A program made the translations under genes and the position numbers. This document shows, in pieces, positions 12,690 to 23,376 of a stretch of DNA of 64,000 nucleotides. How positions within the stretch are numbered: the stretch's first letter is position 1; each line of letters opens with the position of its first letter. This stretch comes from Telmatactis stephensoni. Taxonomy: Eukaryota; Cnidaria; Anthozoa; Actiniaria; Isophelliidae. Location: contig JALIZF010001466.1 of the NCBI GenBank assembly GCA_029948255.1, positions 248,001 through 312,000 of the forward strand, given 5' to 3'. The notes beneath the pieces are model-generated. The model did not search any database and had not been told where the DNA came from. It saw only the letters and a program-made list of their open reading frames with translations.

Positions 12690-15230
12690 TCTCTCCCATA
12701 TTCCCATATATGGGCACAATGAGACCGATGATAATAGGTTACTTTCTCATCTTTATTTACCAGTAAATAAGCCTGCCCTTCAGTATTGAGGATTAACCAT
12801 GGCTGTATTTCTCTACATGTTTGAGATGAATGTGGACATGCATTAAGGTCTAGCCTTTTCTTTCCTTTCTTTTTCGGATTTCCCCCCTTTTTCCCCTTTA
12901 ATTAATTGTTTTTCCCGTTTAATTCTCTTCTATATCTTTCATTCTTGGCTTTATTAACTGTTGTTAACTTTTAACTTGTTATTATTATGATTTAATCTAT
13001 ACTCATACAAAAGATGATGATTCAGTCATTTTTAATCGATTAGGGTTTTTTGTTTTCTTTCGTTCTCTTTTTTCTCTTTAGTTCGCATTCCATCCATCCT
13101 TATTTTGAAGGACTCGACCAGTCATAACGTTGCGAGTAGAGCACCTCAACAGACTTCAAACTGTATGTGAAAAATAGTCTGTTTTAATGTTGTTATGGTG
13201 TTTAGTGGAAGGAAGTTTGATAATAATGTTTGATCTTTGCTAATTGAGAGTGTGCATTGGCTTTTCTATCGCTCAAGATTAAAAAAAAAAATGATTTTAT
13301 ATTTTTAATTGCAGACGTAAAAGGCTAAGTTTATTTTCGAGACTAAACGGCTCGTCCTCGAAACAGGTGACAATAATTTGTTTGTGCATTTTCTGGAAGG
13401 AAATTGCGAGTAATTAACGTAGGTTCAGACCGATGCGACAGCTGACTGGCGACCAGACCGCCGCGCCGAATTGTAATGTAGGCGTTGTGTCGTCACTTCC
13501 GCCCACAGACACTCACCCAAAGCAAAATATTCTGAACACTCGGTAACTAAACTCAATTGATTTATTTCCCAGGAATCGCTTAAAAGACTAGCGGTTTACA
13601 AAGCTATCTTACAGTTCTTCTTGTGTGCTTCCATAGGCATCAACAATCGGTGGTACATTTTGGAGCGTAAAACTCAAGCAATTGCTACATCGCAAGATGA
13701 CGGTTGAGCAGTGAAGCGGGGTTAGATTTTGACTCATCACACTCTGATGCTCAACAACCGGACTTATTGTTCGTAAGTGTTTGTCTTACTGATTTGAGCC
13801 TCTTAGCTTAGCTTGGACATATATCCCCCACTTAGATAATGGTCTACTTTGCGTTTGTTCTCAAACTCGTCAATGTATTTTATCTTAGGATTGGATTGAT
13901 AAAGATTATATAACTGAATCGTCTCACTAATTAGGCCTGAAAACATGTATTCAAGACTTTGCTGGTCCTCTACGACGCTTCTCCTATTGATTTCTGCAAC
14001 AGAGCTCCATACAAATGTCATTTTAGGTAAGCTTACTAGCTAGATTGAAACTTTACTCTGCAACTTGGTATCTCGTCTGGAATCTTGTCAGTTAGACTTC
14101 AGCTGAACATTTTAGAACGTTAATTGACATATTTTTTGCTGATAGATATTATTGACTATTCTTTGCAAACTGTAGGTAAAATTGAGGCTCATGTTTGTGT
14201 TTGTAAGTTATTTTTTTAATTAACGTATTTTATAGTTGTCATATATTCAGTGCTCAACTTTTTTAGGGGTTTTCGGCAAAAGAACAACATAAAAGCGCGG
14301 GAAAACTTATCACGCAATCCAAAAAATATTATAAACTGTGAAGACGCTGTAATGAGCTTTGAAAGGGATAACTTGGTTACAATTCTGACCTTTGTCGCGG
14401 ACTGAAAGGTCCTGAAATACCTAATTAAACAATTCGTTGATTTGACATTTAAGCTAACAATTGAAGGTATTGTTTGGAAAGATGCTTATTCTGTGGAAAT
14501 AATAATATAACATTGTGCTTATTGTTTGAACAAAATGTTGTTTCATTTTCTGTAACATTAAACCTAGCATTCAGTAAAACGGTCTCTTTGGAATGAAAAG
14601 CACGAGACAGGGAAAACCTCAGTTTGACTTTTGGTCTGGAAGTCCGATTCTTTTTTGTAGTCTCCTGTGAAAAATAGTTCTTGTTGCCTTCTGTGTGGAA
14701 ACCTTACAGGAAGCATGCATGCATCGAATTTCTCAAAAACAATACCATCGATATTATCTTGACGAAGCGGCTTTTTACAATTGATGCAAAACTTTTTTTT
14801 CATTTATGGTATATCTCTTATTAGCGGGAGACTTCCAGCTTTTTTGTTAAGAAATTAGCACGGCGACACCTAAACAGAATAGAAATTAAATGTTTCCTGT
14901 CAATGTTTAAGGAATATAACGTCAGATTCATGTTGAATTTTTTTTCATACACCAAGGAAATACAATTCTCTGATTTCACAGTCAGTTCGATCCGTTATTA
15001 AATATTCGATGTACGGACACGGCAAGACTTAGGCAAGTCTAGAACATTTAGTTTTCTTCTAAATGTTGTATATATTGTATCCGTAGGCAAGGAAATAATC
15101 ACTCAAAAAAGGCCGACTTTCTTCAGACTTTGAATTCAGCGTTTTTAATCCTAAAAGGGATTACAATCAACTTCAAAATTCTAATATCTTTTCAGAGAAA
15201 AACCATTTACTTAAGTTTCCAAGAACACCG
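12690..15230. other. Intergenic, no supported gene
   Basis: AT-rich, with pyrimidine-rich parts at 12850-13080. The only frame worth naming is minus 13803-14021 (72 codons, ordinary-looking protein, no family recognised, no flanking splice support). Confidence 0.4.
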
Positions 15231-15233
15231 TGT

Positions 15234-16149
15234 TTTCTGTTCATCTAAATTTCGGTGCAAATTTGTTGAGCGGATGTAATGAAAATTAATGTGAGTTGAA
15301 GTTGTTCAAAAATTGTCACTTCTTTTTCTTTAGTTTATTTTAAAGAAGAGGCGGTCGGTCACGTTTGCTTGTTTTTATGTACTATTTACGGTCATGACAA
15401 CCTGGAAGCCTCTTATTAAATCAATGTCTTTTAAATGAATTTCACTATAATCAGATAATCCCTGTTTATCTATGAATAATAAAATATTTTGTGTGCTGTT
15501 TATGTTCTAGAATTTTTCCCCTCATATAGCTCTGGAAAGTGAATAAGAATTTATTCGAAATATGATAACTAATATCTCGGCCAACAAAATGAACACAGAG
15601 ATTTATAATTACAATTCTTGTTTGAATTGAAAGTGAGAGCTGTTTGTTCCTCACTTCAACGTCTTAGGGCCTGATTATATGAGCCGGGCTGGCCCGGTTT
15701 ATAAGCGTTCTTGCTTTTAAAATTGGTATTTAATGTTTTCTGTTTTCCTCTAAATTTCGGTGCAAATTTGTTGAGCAGATTTGATTAATGAAAGTTAACA
15801 TCAGTTGAAGTTGTTCAAAAATTGTCAATTCTTTTTCTTCAGTTTATTTTAAAGAGGAGACGGTCGGTCAAGTTTGCTTGTTTTTAAGTATTATTTACGA
15901 TCCGATATGACAGCCTGGAAGCCTCTTTAGCTTAAATCAATGTCTTATAAATGAATTTCACTATAATCAGATAATCCCTGTTTATATATGACTAATAGAA
16001 TAATTTGTGTACTGTTAATATTCTAGAAATTTTTATATATAGTTCGGGAAAGTGAATAAGAATTTATTCGAAATACGATTACTGATATGTCATCGGCCAC
16101 CAAATTGAACAGAGAGCTCGATTTGAGAGTTGTTTGTTCCTCACTTCAA
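15234..16149. repeat. Diverged direct duplication, about 420 bp x 2
   Basis: Unit 1 at 15234-15660 and unit 2 at 15738-16149 share AAATTTCGGTGCAAATTTG, GTTGAAGTTGTTCAAAAATT, CACTATAATCAGATAATCC and TTTGTTCCTCACTTCAA. They are separated by a MITE fragment at 15664-15706. Confidence 0.8.
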
Positions 16150-16313
16150 TGAAAAGTGTGTGATTCACAGGTTGTTCACCTTAAGCTTGCTTTTAAAATT
16201 GCAGATTAAGAAAATCACGAACGTTGTGTTTACTCCACATAAAAGGAACTCAAAGGCACCTGTTCAACTGTGGTAGTCAGTGGTGTCTTTCCCCTTGATG
16301 CTAGTGCTTGTTC

Positions 16314-16396
<83 letters not shown>

Positions 16397-16526
16397 TCGT
16401 TTCTTTCTTTCTTTCTGTCTGTCTGTCTGTCTGTTTTTTCCAGCTTTCCTGCTTTCCTTCCTTCCTTCCTTCCCTCCTTCTTTCTTTCTTTCGTTTGTTC
16501 TTTCTTTCGTTCGTTCTTTCTTTCTC

Positions 16527-16602
<76 letters not shown>

Positions 16603-16630
16603 TCCTTCCTTCTTTCTTTCTTTCTTTTTC
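16314..16630. repeat. (TTTC)n microsatellite
   Basis: About 315 bp of TTTC with short TCTG and TTCC patches. Open in several frames on both strands, which creates false ORFs. Confidence 0.97.
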
Positions 16631-17512
16631 GTTCTTTTTTACATACTGTTTGCCCTAAAACCTTCCTGCGTCTTGCCATGCTGAGTTAAAATTGCAAAGA
16701 AAGACAACAATCGAAGAAAGTTAATTAATTATCGCATCGTAAAAGTAAGAACTCTTAGCAGCTGTCTTAGTTAACTGAAAAGAAACTTCTTATAAAATGT
16801 GAATGCTAAAGGATCAACACAAGTTATTGATATTTACTACTGGAATTAAGCATCTTGGTTTGATTGTCCTTCAGCGCTTATTGCATAGAATGAAACTTTG
16901 CTAGGAAAGTATATTTGGCCGTTATTACGTTGTGCATGTTCATGTTGGGAATGAGTGACTGTGCTTCCAATACAATTTAGTTCCTAGTGTCGAGACATGC
17001 AAATTTCCAGGAAATTGGTTCTTCCTAACTTGACAAGCTTGAAATTTTCATAGTTCAGTTCAGCATAATAATTCAATTCAAACAGATTTTGAATTCTGAT
17101 CAGTGTTTACGTTTAGCACTGATCGTTAGGTTAGATAGTAGTCATCAAAATTAACCGAGCTTAAAAAAAGAAAGAAAGAAAAAGGAAAAGAAAACAAATT
17201 AACTGGCTAACTACGCAAATCTGAGCGTTCGAGAATGTTCGTACTGTACCTCAATTGTAAGGACGAAGTTCGGTTATCGAATATTCTTGTACAATCGCGG
17301 TTTTGTGTGATCAAAATAAATCAAATGAATATTTTAATTGACACCCCGAAGGGACTTTTCTGTGACAATCAATCCGCACTCACGACTACTACATTCAATA
17401 TTTTATACATACATTACTCAACTCACATGTTGATTTTTGCTGAAAACCGGGAGATAAAACTAGTGTCGTGGCAAGGTAGGGAACAACACATCGAATAAAC
17501 TCAGTTCTTGTA

Positions 17513-17590
17513 TGGCTCCACCCAGGAATTGAAGCCGGGTTCGTAGAAGTTGAAAGGCGAGCGGTTAACCACTACACCGCCCTTACCACG
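17513..17590 (-). mobile_element. tRNA-derived SINE head or tRNA pseudogene
   Basis: Minus strand: A-box-like TGTAGTGGTTAACC and B-box-like GGCTTCAATTCC at tRNA spacing, with poorly paired acceptor and anticodon stems. Not a functional tRNA on that basis. Confidence 0.45.
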
Positions 17591-18774
17591 CAAGGTTAAC
17601 ATGAAGAATTCTGCATGGAAATTCTCAGATATGTTAGACGTAATAACCGACCTCATATCCCTTAACACCGAATCAGTTGACTGCTATTTTTAATCGAACT
17701 CCAGTTCCCCCCCCTATACGCTCATCAATTTCTCTGCTGCACAAGAGTTGATAATGATGAAAATCGATGGTCATTCAAATTGATAAGAAGTGTTGTTAAT
17801 GTTGGAAATTGCCTAGCAGTTTGATCATGATAATGGCCCATCTACGGAATTTTTTTCCTCTTCAGGGTAAAAGTTAATGAAGTTACGTGTGTTATGTCGG
17901 CAAATTGTCGTGCTCCGGCACAGCCATTTTCGAAACTAAGAATCATGACTATTTTTGGTTGCCTAAGGATGTTATAATCTTGTTTTTTTCTATTGTTCTT
18001 CTCTTTTTATGCTAGTAATTCTATAGTGAGGAAGGGAAATAATGAACGGGTCATTTTATATACGCTTGTGTATTTTAAAGCCCAAGGCGAAGTCGCTATC
18101 AAAGAAACTCTAACCATTGTTTTCAGTAAAGACTCTTTTATTCTGCTCTTAGTGAAATATTATTTCTGTTATATTGAAAACAAAATTGTTTTGTATCGTC
18201 ATAAAGTCTTGAATGAGTTCATGTATAGCTATTGACTAGGGCTGTGTTTTTCTATGGTTGAAACTAGAATTTCAATTCCGAATTTAAATTTGTTACAATT
18301 TTAATTAGAATTATATTGCGTAACTAAAGGGTTGATTCAAGTTACGATATATCGTATAGACAACTTTTTTGTGCCGACATTGGGTTTTGAAAAAGGTGAG
18401 TTCAATAGACCTTTTTTTCGATTTTGTTCATACCGCTGTAATATTGAATTAGACAACTGGCGCAGGGTTAGCCTCGAGTCAAGGTAGATTATTCGACAGT
18501 ACCAGCGAGAAAAGCAAAAAAAAATTAACACTAAGAACAAGACAGAAATCGATCGATTTTAATCCCATGGGTCTTAAGCCTGCATAAATGCGCGACTTTA
18601 ATTTTGTCAAGAAGCACAAGGGCTACATTGTAACAGTAATTAAAATTTGAATTTGAATTTGTTAGCTACTTTGTGTTGCTAAATAGCCTCAGTTTCATGA
18701 CCTTGGGGGAGGAGGAGGGGAGGGCCTTTCTCTTCTCTTTCCCCTTCTCCCCTATGTTTCCCCCTTCCCTTCCA

Positions 18775-18930
18775 TTCCCTTCCCTTCCCTTCCCTTCCCT
18801 TCCCTTCCCTTCCCTTCCCTTCCCTTCCCTTCCCTTCCCTTCCCTTCCCTTCCCTTCCCTTCCCTTCCCTTCCCTTCCCTTCCCTTCCCTTCCCTTCCCT
18901 TCCCTTCCCTTCCCTTCCCTTCCCTTCCCT
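18775..18930. repeat. (CCCTT)n microsatellite
   Basis: About 31 near-perfect CCCTT units; purine-rich on the minus strand. Produces 100-codon false frames. Confidence 0.97.
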
Positions 18931-19568
18931 TTAGAAAGCCTGATACTCAGACTAGTTCCTAAAAGGATGATATAAATTACTAGTAGACAACAAGCGATCA
19001 CCCTGTGTTGTAAACAAGTCTAGTCTTTGGGCATCATTTGATTTCTGTATCCTACTAATTGGGTCAACTTTTTTCTTTGTTATCCTATGGAGAAAGAACT
19101 CAAAACCTTGCTACTGGACTCCTTACGAAACACCTTGACCTAGATACCAGATATGGCCAAAAAAGTGTTTTCAAATGCTAATCTAAACTTCGGCGGAAAC
19201 GGCTTAATTTTGGATAAATCGTACCCAAAAATATGCATTTCGCGATTAGAACATTACCCTTGTTAATGTAAATTTAAACAAAATTATCGCTTTTCAGTTG
19301 GTGGCTTGTGTCATTAAAAGCAAACAAAGAATAATTGTATAAAAGGAGGAAGGATGATGATTATAGCTAATTAAGCTAACTATATGCTTCTATGGTCAAA
19401 AAGATTGGCGAGAATGCCTAAATGAAGACCTGATACTAAACAAGCGTTATATCAACAGATAGACCAGCCAGCTTATCGGTATAGCATCGGCCATTTATTT
19501 CTTTTGTAATGATATCAATTATTGATACTAATATCAGTAAATGACAATGAGCTTCGTTCTGGCCAAAT

Positions 19569-20562
19569 ATACACCTATTTCAAAAAAGGTTGTCACCGCT
19601 AAGAGCGATAGGCGATAGGTAATAGGTCATTCCAAGACCGCAAAGCACTATTGATTTTTATAAGTAATACCATGACCCTGAGGGATATTAGTGATTAAAT
19701 GTCCCCGAAGCCGAGGGAGGTTTAGTGGAAGTCCCGAGGCCGTAGGCCGAGGGACTTTTACTAAACCTCCCGAGGCTGAGGGGACATTTAATCACTAATA
19801 TCCCGAAGAAGTCATGGTATTACTTTGTAATACCATGATCACCGAGGAAATAAACGAAATACACTTCCGATCGCTGTTTGTTCATCCAAAACTTGAAAAT
19901 ATTATACAATTCTTTTACCAATTGTGCGTAACCCTGTTCTCTGGGGACTTTCGAAAATAGATTTCTTTGTTATATACTTACAATGAACAAGTATTTATAG
20001 GTTGTTAATCAATTCGAAAGCTAAATGCTTTCTTTGTGTCGTTATGCTCATGCGCAAAATAGAATGCATAGATCCCACACGCGTAAGAGTGTGCAGTGGT
20101 AAGAGGTATCGGTGCGTTAGAACGTTATAGAATTTCGGGACAGCGTGCAAAGTTGTCCCGATCGTCCCGATGATTGCGTTAAATGAGGGACAACCACTCA
20201 TGAATAACATGAGGGACGATTAGTTCTAATCGTCCCTCATTAATTATGGATGAGGGACGATTAGTTCTAATCGTCCCTCATTCATAATTAATGAGGGAAT
20301 ATTAGAACTAATTTTCCCTCTTTCTATTCATAAGGGAGGGATGTTAGCGATTAAACGTCCCTCCAAAAACAATAGATCCCGAGGTGATCATGGTATTACT
20401 TAATTAGGCCATCCTAAATCTTTCTTTACACTCTTCCATCAAATATTTGGCAATTCATATGTAAATCAATTAGAAATCAATAGTGCTTTGCGGTCTTGGA
20501 ATGACCTATTACCTATCGCCTATCGCTCTTAGCGGTGACAACCTTTTTTGAAATAGGTGTAT
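19569..20562. mobile_element. Composite foldback element with nested palindromes
   Basis: Outer arms 19569-19657 and 20475-20562 (ATACACCTATTTCAAAAAAG, GATAGGCGATAGGTAATAGG). Inside lie a palindrome at 19682-19803 built on TAGTGATTAAATGTCCC and the twin palindromes 20211-20238 and 20252-20279. Repeated GTAATACCATGA motifs mark the junctions. Confidence 0.8.
20211..20320. repeat. Twin 28-bp palindromes
   Basis: GAGGGACGATTAG followed by TTCTAATCGTCCCTC, present identically at 20211-20238 and 20252-20279, with a diverged third at about 20292-20320. The spacer also carries TTAATTATG and CATAATTAA. Confidence 0.85.
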
Positions 20563-20756
20563 CTACGAACATTCTAGAGAGATGCCAGACCTGAGTCCTT
20601 TTGTTGTTTCTCAAAATCGGTCTTATCGATAGCTTTTCTACTTGGACCAACTTGAGCAAATTGACAAACAAAACTGTGGAATATTTGTAAATATATTTGG
20701 CTCAGAACGAAGCGTTATTTAATCAGTATTATCAAGAAGTAACACCTGTCATTACT

Positions 20757-20935
20757 TAGCCTCCTCCGCAGGCAACTCCTTTTATCTCTTGGGCTTCCTG
20801 GGCTTCCTGTTGCAAAGAAGAGAGACTGGGAGCGAGCCAAAAAAGATGAGGGGGGAGGGAGACTTCGCAACACAGGAAGCCCTAACAGCGGCTTTTTTCC
20901 CGAAAACAATGCAGTGTTGCCTGCGGAGGAGGCTA
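20757..20935. mobile_element. 179-bp MITE with 10-bp target-site duplication
   Basis: Termini TAGCCTCCTCCGCAGGCAAC and its reverse complement. TGTCATTACT at 20747-20756 and 20936-20945. The length of the duplication fits Mutator-like elements. Confidence 0.85.
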
Positions 20936-20959
20936 TGTCATTACTATGCCAGACAAGCA

Positions 20960-22509
20960 CTATTGATTAGCACTCACTCCAGGCAAAACGATATTATTTT
21001 AATAGTAATTTTTCACTTTTTTGAACAAAAATTGAAAAATGTTTCAGGCTGTAATATGCATAGAAGAAATCGAACAAAAATCCCCTTCCATTAGTCAATT
21101 AGTCGGTAGATACATACTGATAGAGAGTATATCACAGACGCGACGAATGCGAATTATATACCTGTTTCAATAAACGTTGACAATCAGAGATCTGAATCTA
21201 ATCTACAAACTTTGATATATACAAACCCGAATGATGTAGTTTGTTGTAATAATCATGAATTTTGAGTTAGAATTGCGCTTTTCGTATTGTAATCACGAAA
21301 ATAGTTTATGTCACAAGGAGCTCAAACTGGTGAAATCCAATTATCACATATGTGACTTAAGAAATTGGAAATCAATGTCAAAATTTGCCTACAAGTTTTT
21401 ACTTTTTACATTCTATAGTTTGAATGGATTTAGAGCTGGTTTTAGTTCTGTGTGAATTTTTAGTTGTTTTGGTCTTACCTTACCTCTATTTCCTTATAAT
21501 TACTTGAGTAACGGAAGCGTTAAAAATCATCCTGTTTTTTACTGGACATAGTTAATTGCTTCTGTTAAGCGTAATTAGCTTCAGTCTTTATATGATATCC
21601 TTAGTCAAAACACTTTATCATGTAATATCATATCTTCTATCTTCAAATAAAATTGTCTATAATGAAACCACCTCATTTCTTCAAAGGCGTTGCGAAACAG
21701 TTGATCATATATCGATCTTGATGTCAGCTCTCACATTGTAAACAGGTTTGATATAGTCTAGCCTAGATGAACAAACAAAGTTAATATTTTGGACAGTAAT
21801 GAGGCGTTTGAATAAGGAGCACAGGAAGTTTTCTTGGTTAGTGCGCATGCACTTGTACACTATAAATAAGATATCAAGATCGATATGATTAACTGCTACG
21901 CAAGAACTTTAACGAAAAGTGTCTCTATAACCTGAGTCATTAAATGGCATTTAGAGGAGCTGATAAGAAAGTGTTTTGGCTAACGATATTATATAAACAA
22001 ATGATAAAACAAAAGCTATTTCCTGTGTCCAGTTAAACACAGCCCTCCTTTTAGTCGCTGCTTTTTAAGGTTCTTTCTTTCCCACATTCACACCCTAGTG
22101 TTATACCGTGTTCAATCCACAGTGACCTCAGCTCACACACTTGGTTCGACTTCTCTTTAATGTTTGCATTAATTAGCTTTAAATACCTCTGTAAAACGGA
22201 GCACTGATGGGAGGAGGGGTGTAAAGTGCGCACCGTCGGCCTCAAGTTTGCTAGTCATGATCAAATGATGACTTACGAGCTACCGACGTAAAATATGGCT
22301 CTTCCTTTACTTTTGAAGCTGCTGGGCTAAATGATAGAATAAATAGACGAATGAAGTACCGCACACACGTAAGAACGAGCCTTGGGCGTTCTGCACGACA
22401 ACGCTTTTGAAGTAGGTGTATTGGTCTTCTGAAACCAGCAGAATTCTGCGACTTATATGCTCCGTCATCATTTAAACCCCTGTAAAAGGCACTAAAAAAT
22501 AAAAGGTTT

Positions 22510-22541
<32 letters not shown>

Positions 22542-22695
22542 TTTGCTTCGAGGCGTCCGTAGTCACAATGAAACTAGATAAAACAAACATGATAAATTAG
22601 TTTGTACGAGTGTTTATTTCATGTTGCTATGGTTACAAGTTACATACATGTCAAAATGCTATTTTCATCGTCTTAATTTCTCGATATTTCTTTAG
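20960..22695. other. Upstream of the first recognised adhesion GPCR exon
   Basis: AT-rich, with a poly-T run at 22517-22543. The missing first exon may lie here or further upstream. I found no start codon followed by a hydrophobic stretch and a phase-1 donor that I would defend. Confidence 0.4.
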
Positions 22696-23376
22696 GGCTG
22701 AACCAACCATACGATAAAGCTGCACATTACTGGCCGCTGGACACAAATACCATGTTACGAGATGTGGCGACTAACACTACTGGCTTTAGAGATGGCCGTG
22801 TTAAAAAGCTGTACTTTCAGGGACCTGGGCCGGGTTATTTATTCATTCCGCGTTCGCGTCTCAAATTCGGACCTTTTCAAAACGCTTGTATTATAGACCC
22901 AACACGGTGTAAAGACTTTCTCACTCTGTCACTATGGCTTAAGTACTCTAAAAGACAGAAAGATATTTATAGAAAACAGTTTTTCATTGGGACAGAGAAT
23001 AAATATGGCGACACGCCTGGATTTGTTATTCACTTTACGCCCACAAAGGGTCAAGAGGAGCGTGTGAGCGTGGAAGTTAACAACAGATATAAAACATGGA
23101 GAGGTTATACTAACGTAAAACCTGATACATGGACTCAGTTGGGATTTTCATGGTCTAATTCTAGCGGATTAGAAATTATTAGGAATTGTGAACGAGTACA
23201 GTCCATACCCACTGGTCGATTAAAGCCTGCAAATAATACCGTTGGAGAGTATTTATACTTGGTTAAAGCCCCTGGGCGTGGCAAAGCCGCCTTTAATATA
23301 TCATATGATGACGTAGCGGTGTGGTATTCGGCACTACGACAAGTAGACAAGGGCAAGATATGCTCCAAGAAAGTTG
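22696..23376 (+). CDS. Adhesion GPCR exon: LamG/pentraxin-like (ConA-fold) domain
   Basis: Part of the adhesion GPCR. One 681-nt exon encodes about 226 residues beginning near AHYWPLD, a signature often seen at the start of ConA-like LamG domains. It continues with a beta-rich stretch (LSLWLKY, FFIGTENKYG, VSVEVNN, TWTQLGFSWS) and ends near DVAVWYSALRQVDKGKIC. The conserved Trp in TWTQLGFSWS and the final DDVAVWYSAL match the last strands of such folds. Cysteines at CIIDPTRC and the last IC could form disulfides. The acceptor is ttctttag at 22688-22695 and the donor gtgagt at 23377; both flanking introns are phase 1, typical of a shuffled module. The likely role is extracellular ligand or matrix binding, inferred from the fold. 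Confidence 0.85.

Noticed and set aside
13803..14021. 72-codon minus-strand frame with ordinary composition
   Set aside because: No family recognised and no convincing flanking splice sites; noted in the intergenic entry only.
14564..14803. 79-codon minus-strand frame with CINCKKPL, looking like half a zinc finger
   Set aside because: Only one Cys pair, no second pair at proper spacing, and no neighbours to support a gene.
16230..16689. Long overlapping frames rich in FLSFFLS or KKERKKER
   Set aside because: Entirely produced by the TTTC microsatellite, open on both strands.
18666..19001. 100-codon frames with GREGKGREGK or PFPSLPFPSL
   Set aside because: Translation of the CCCTT repeat, not a protein.
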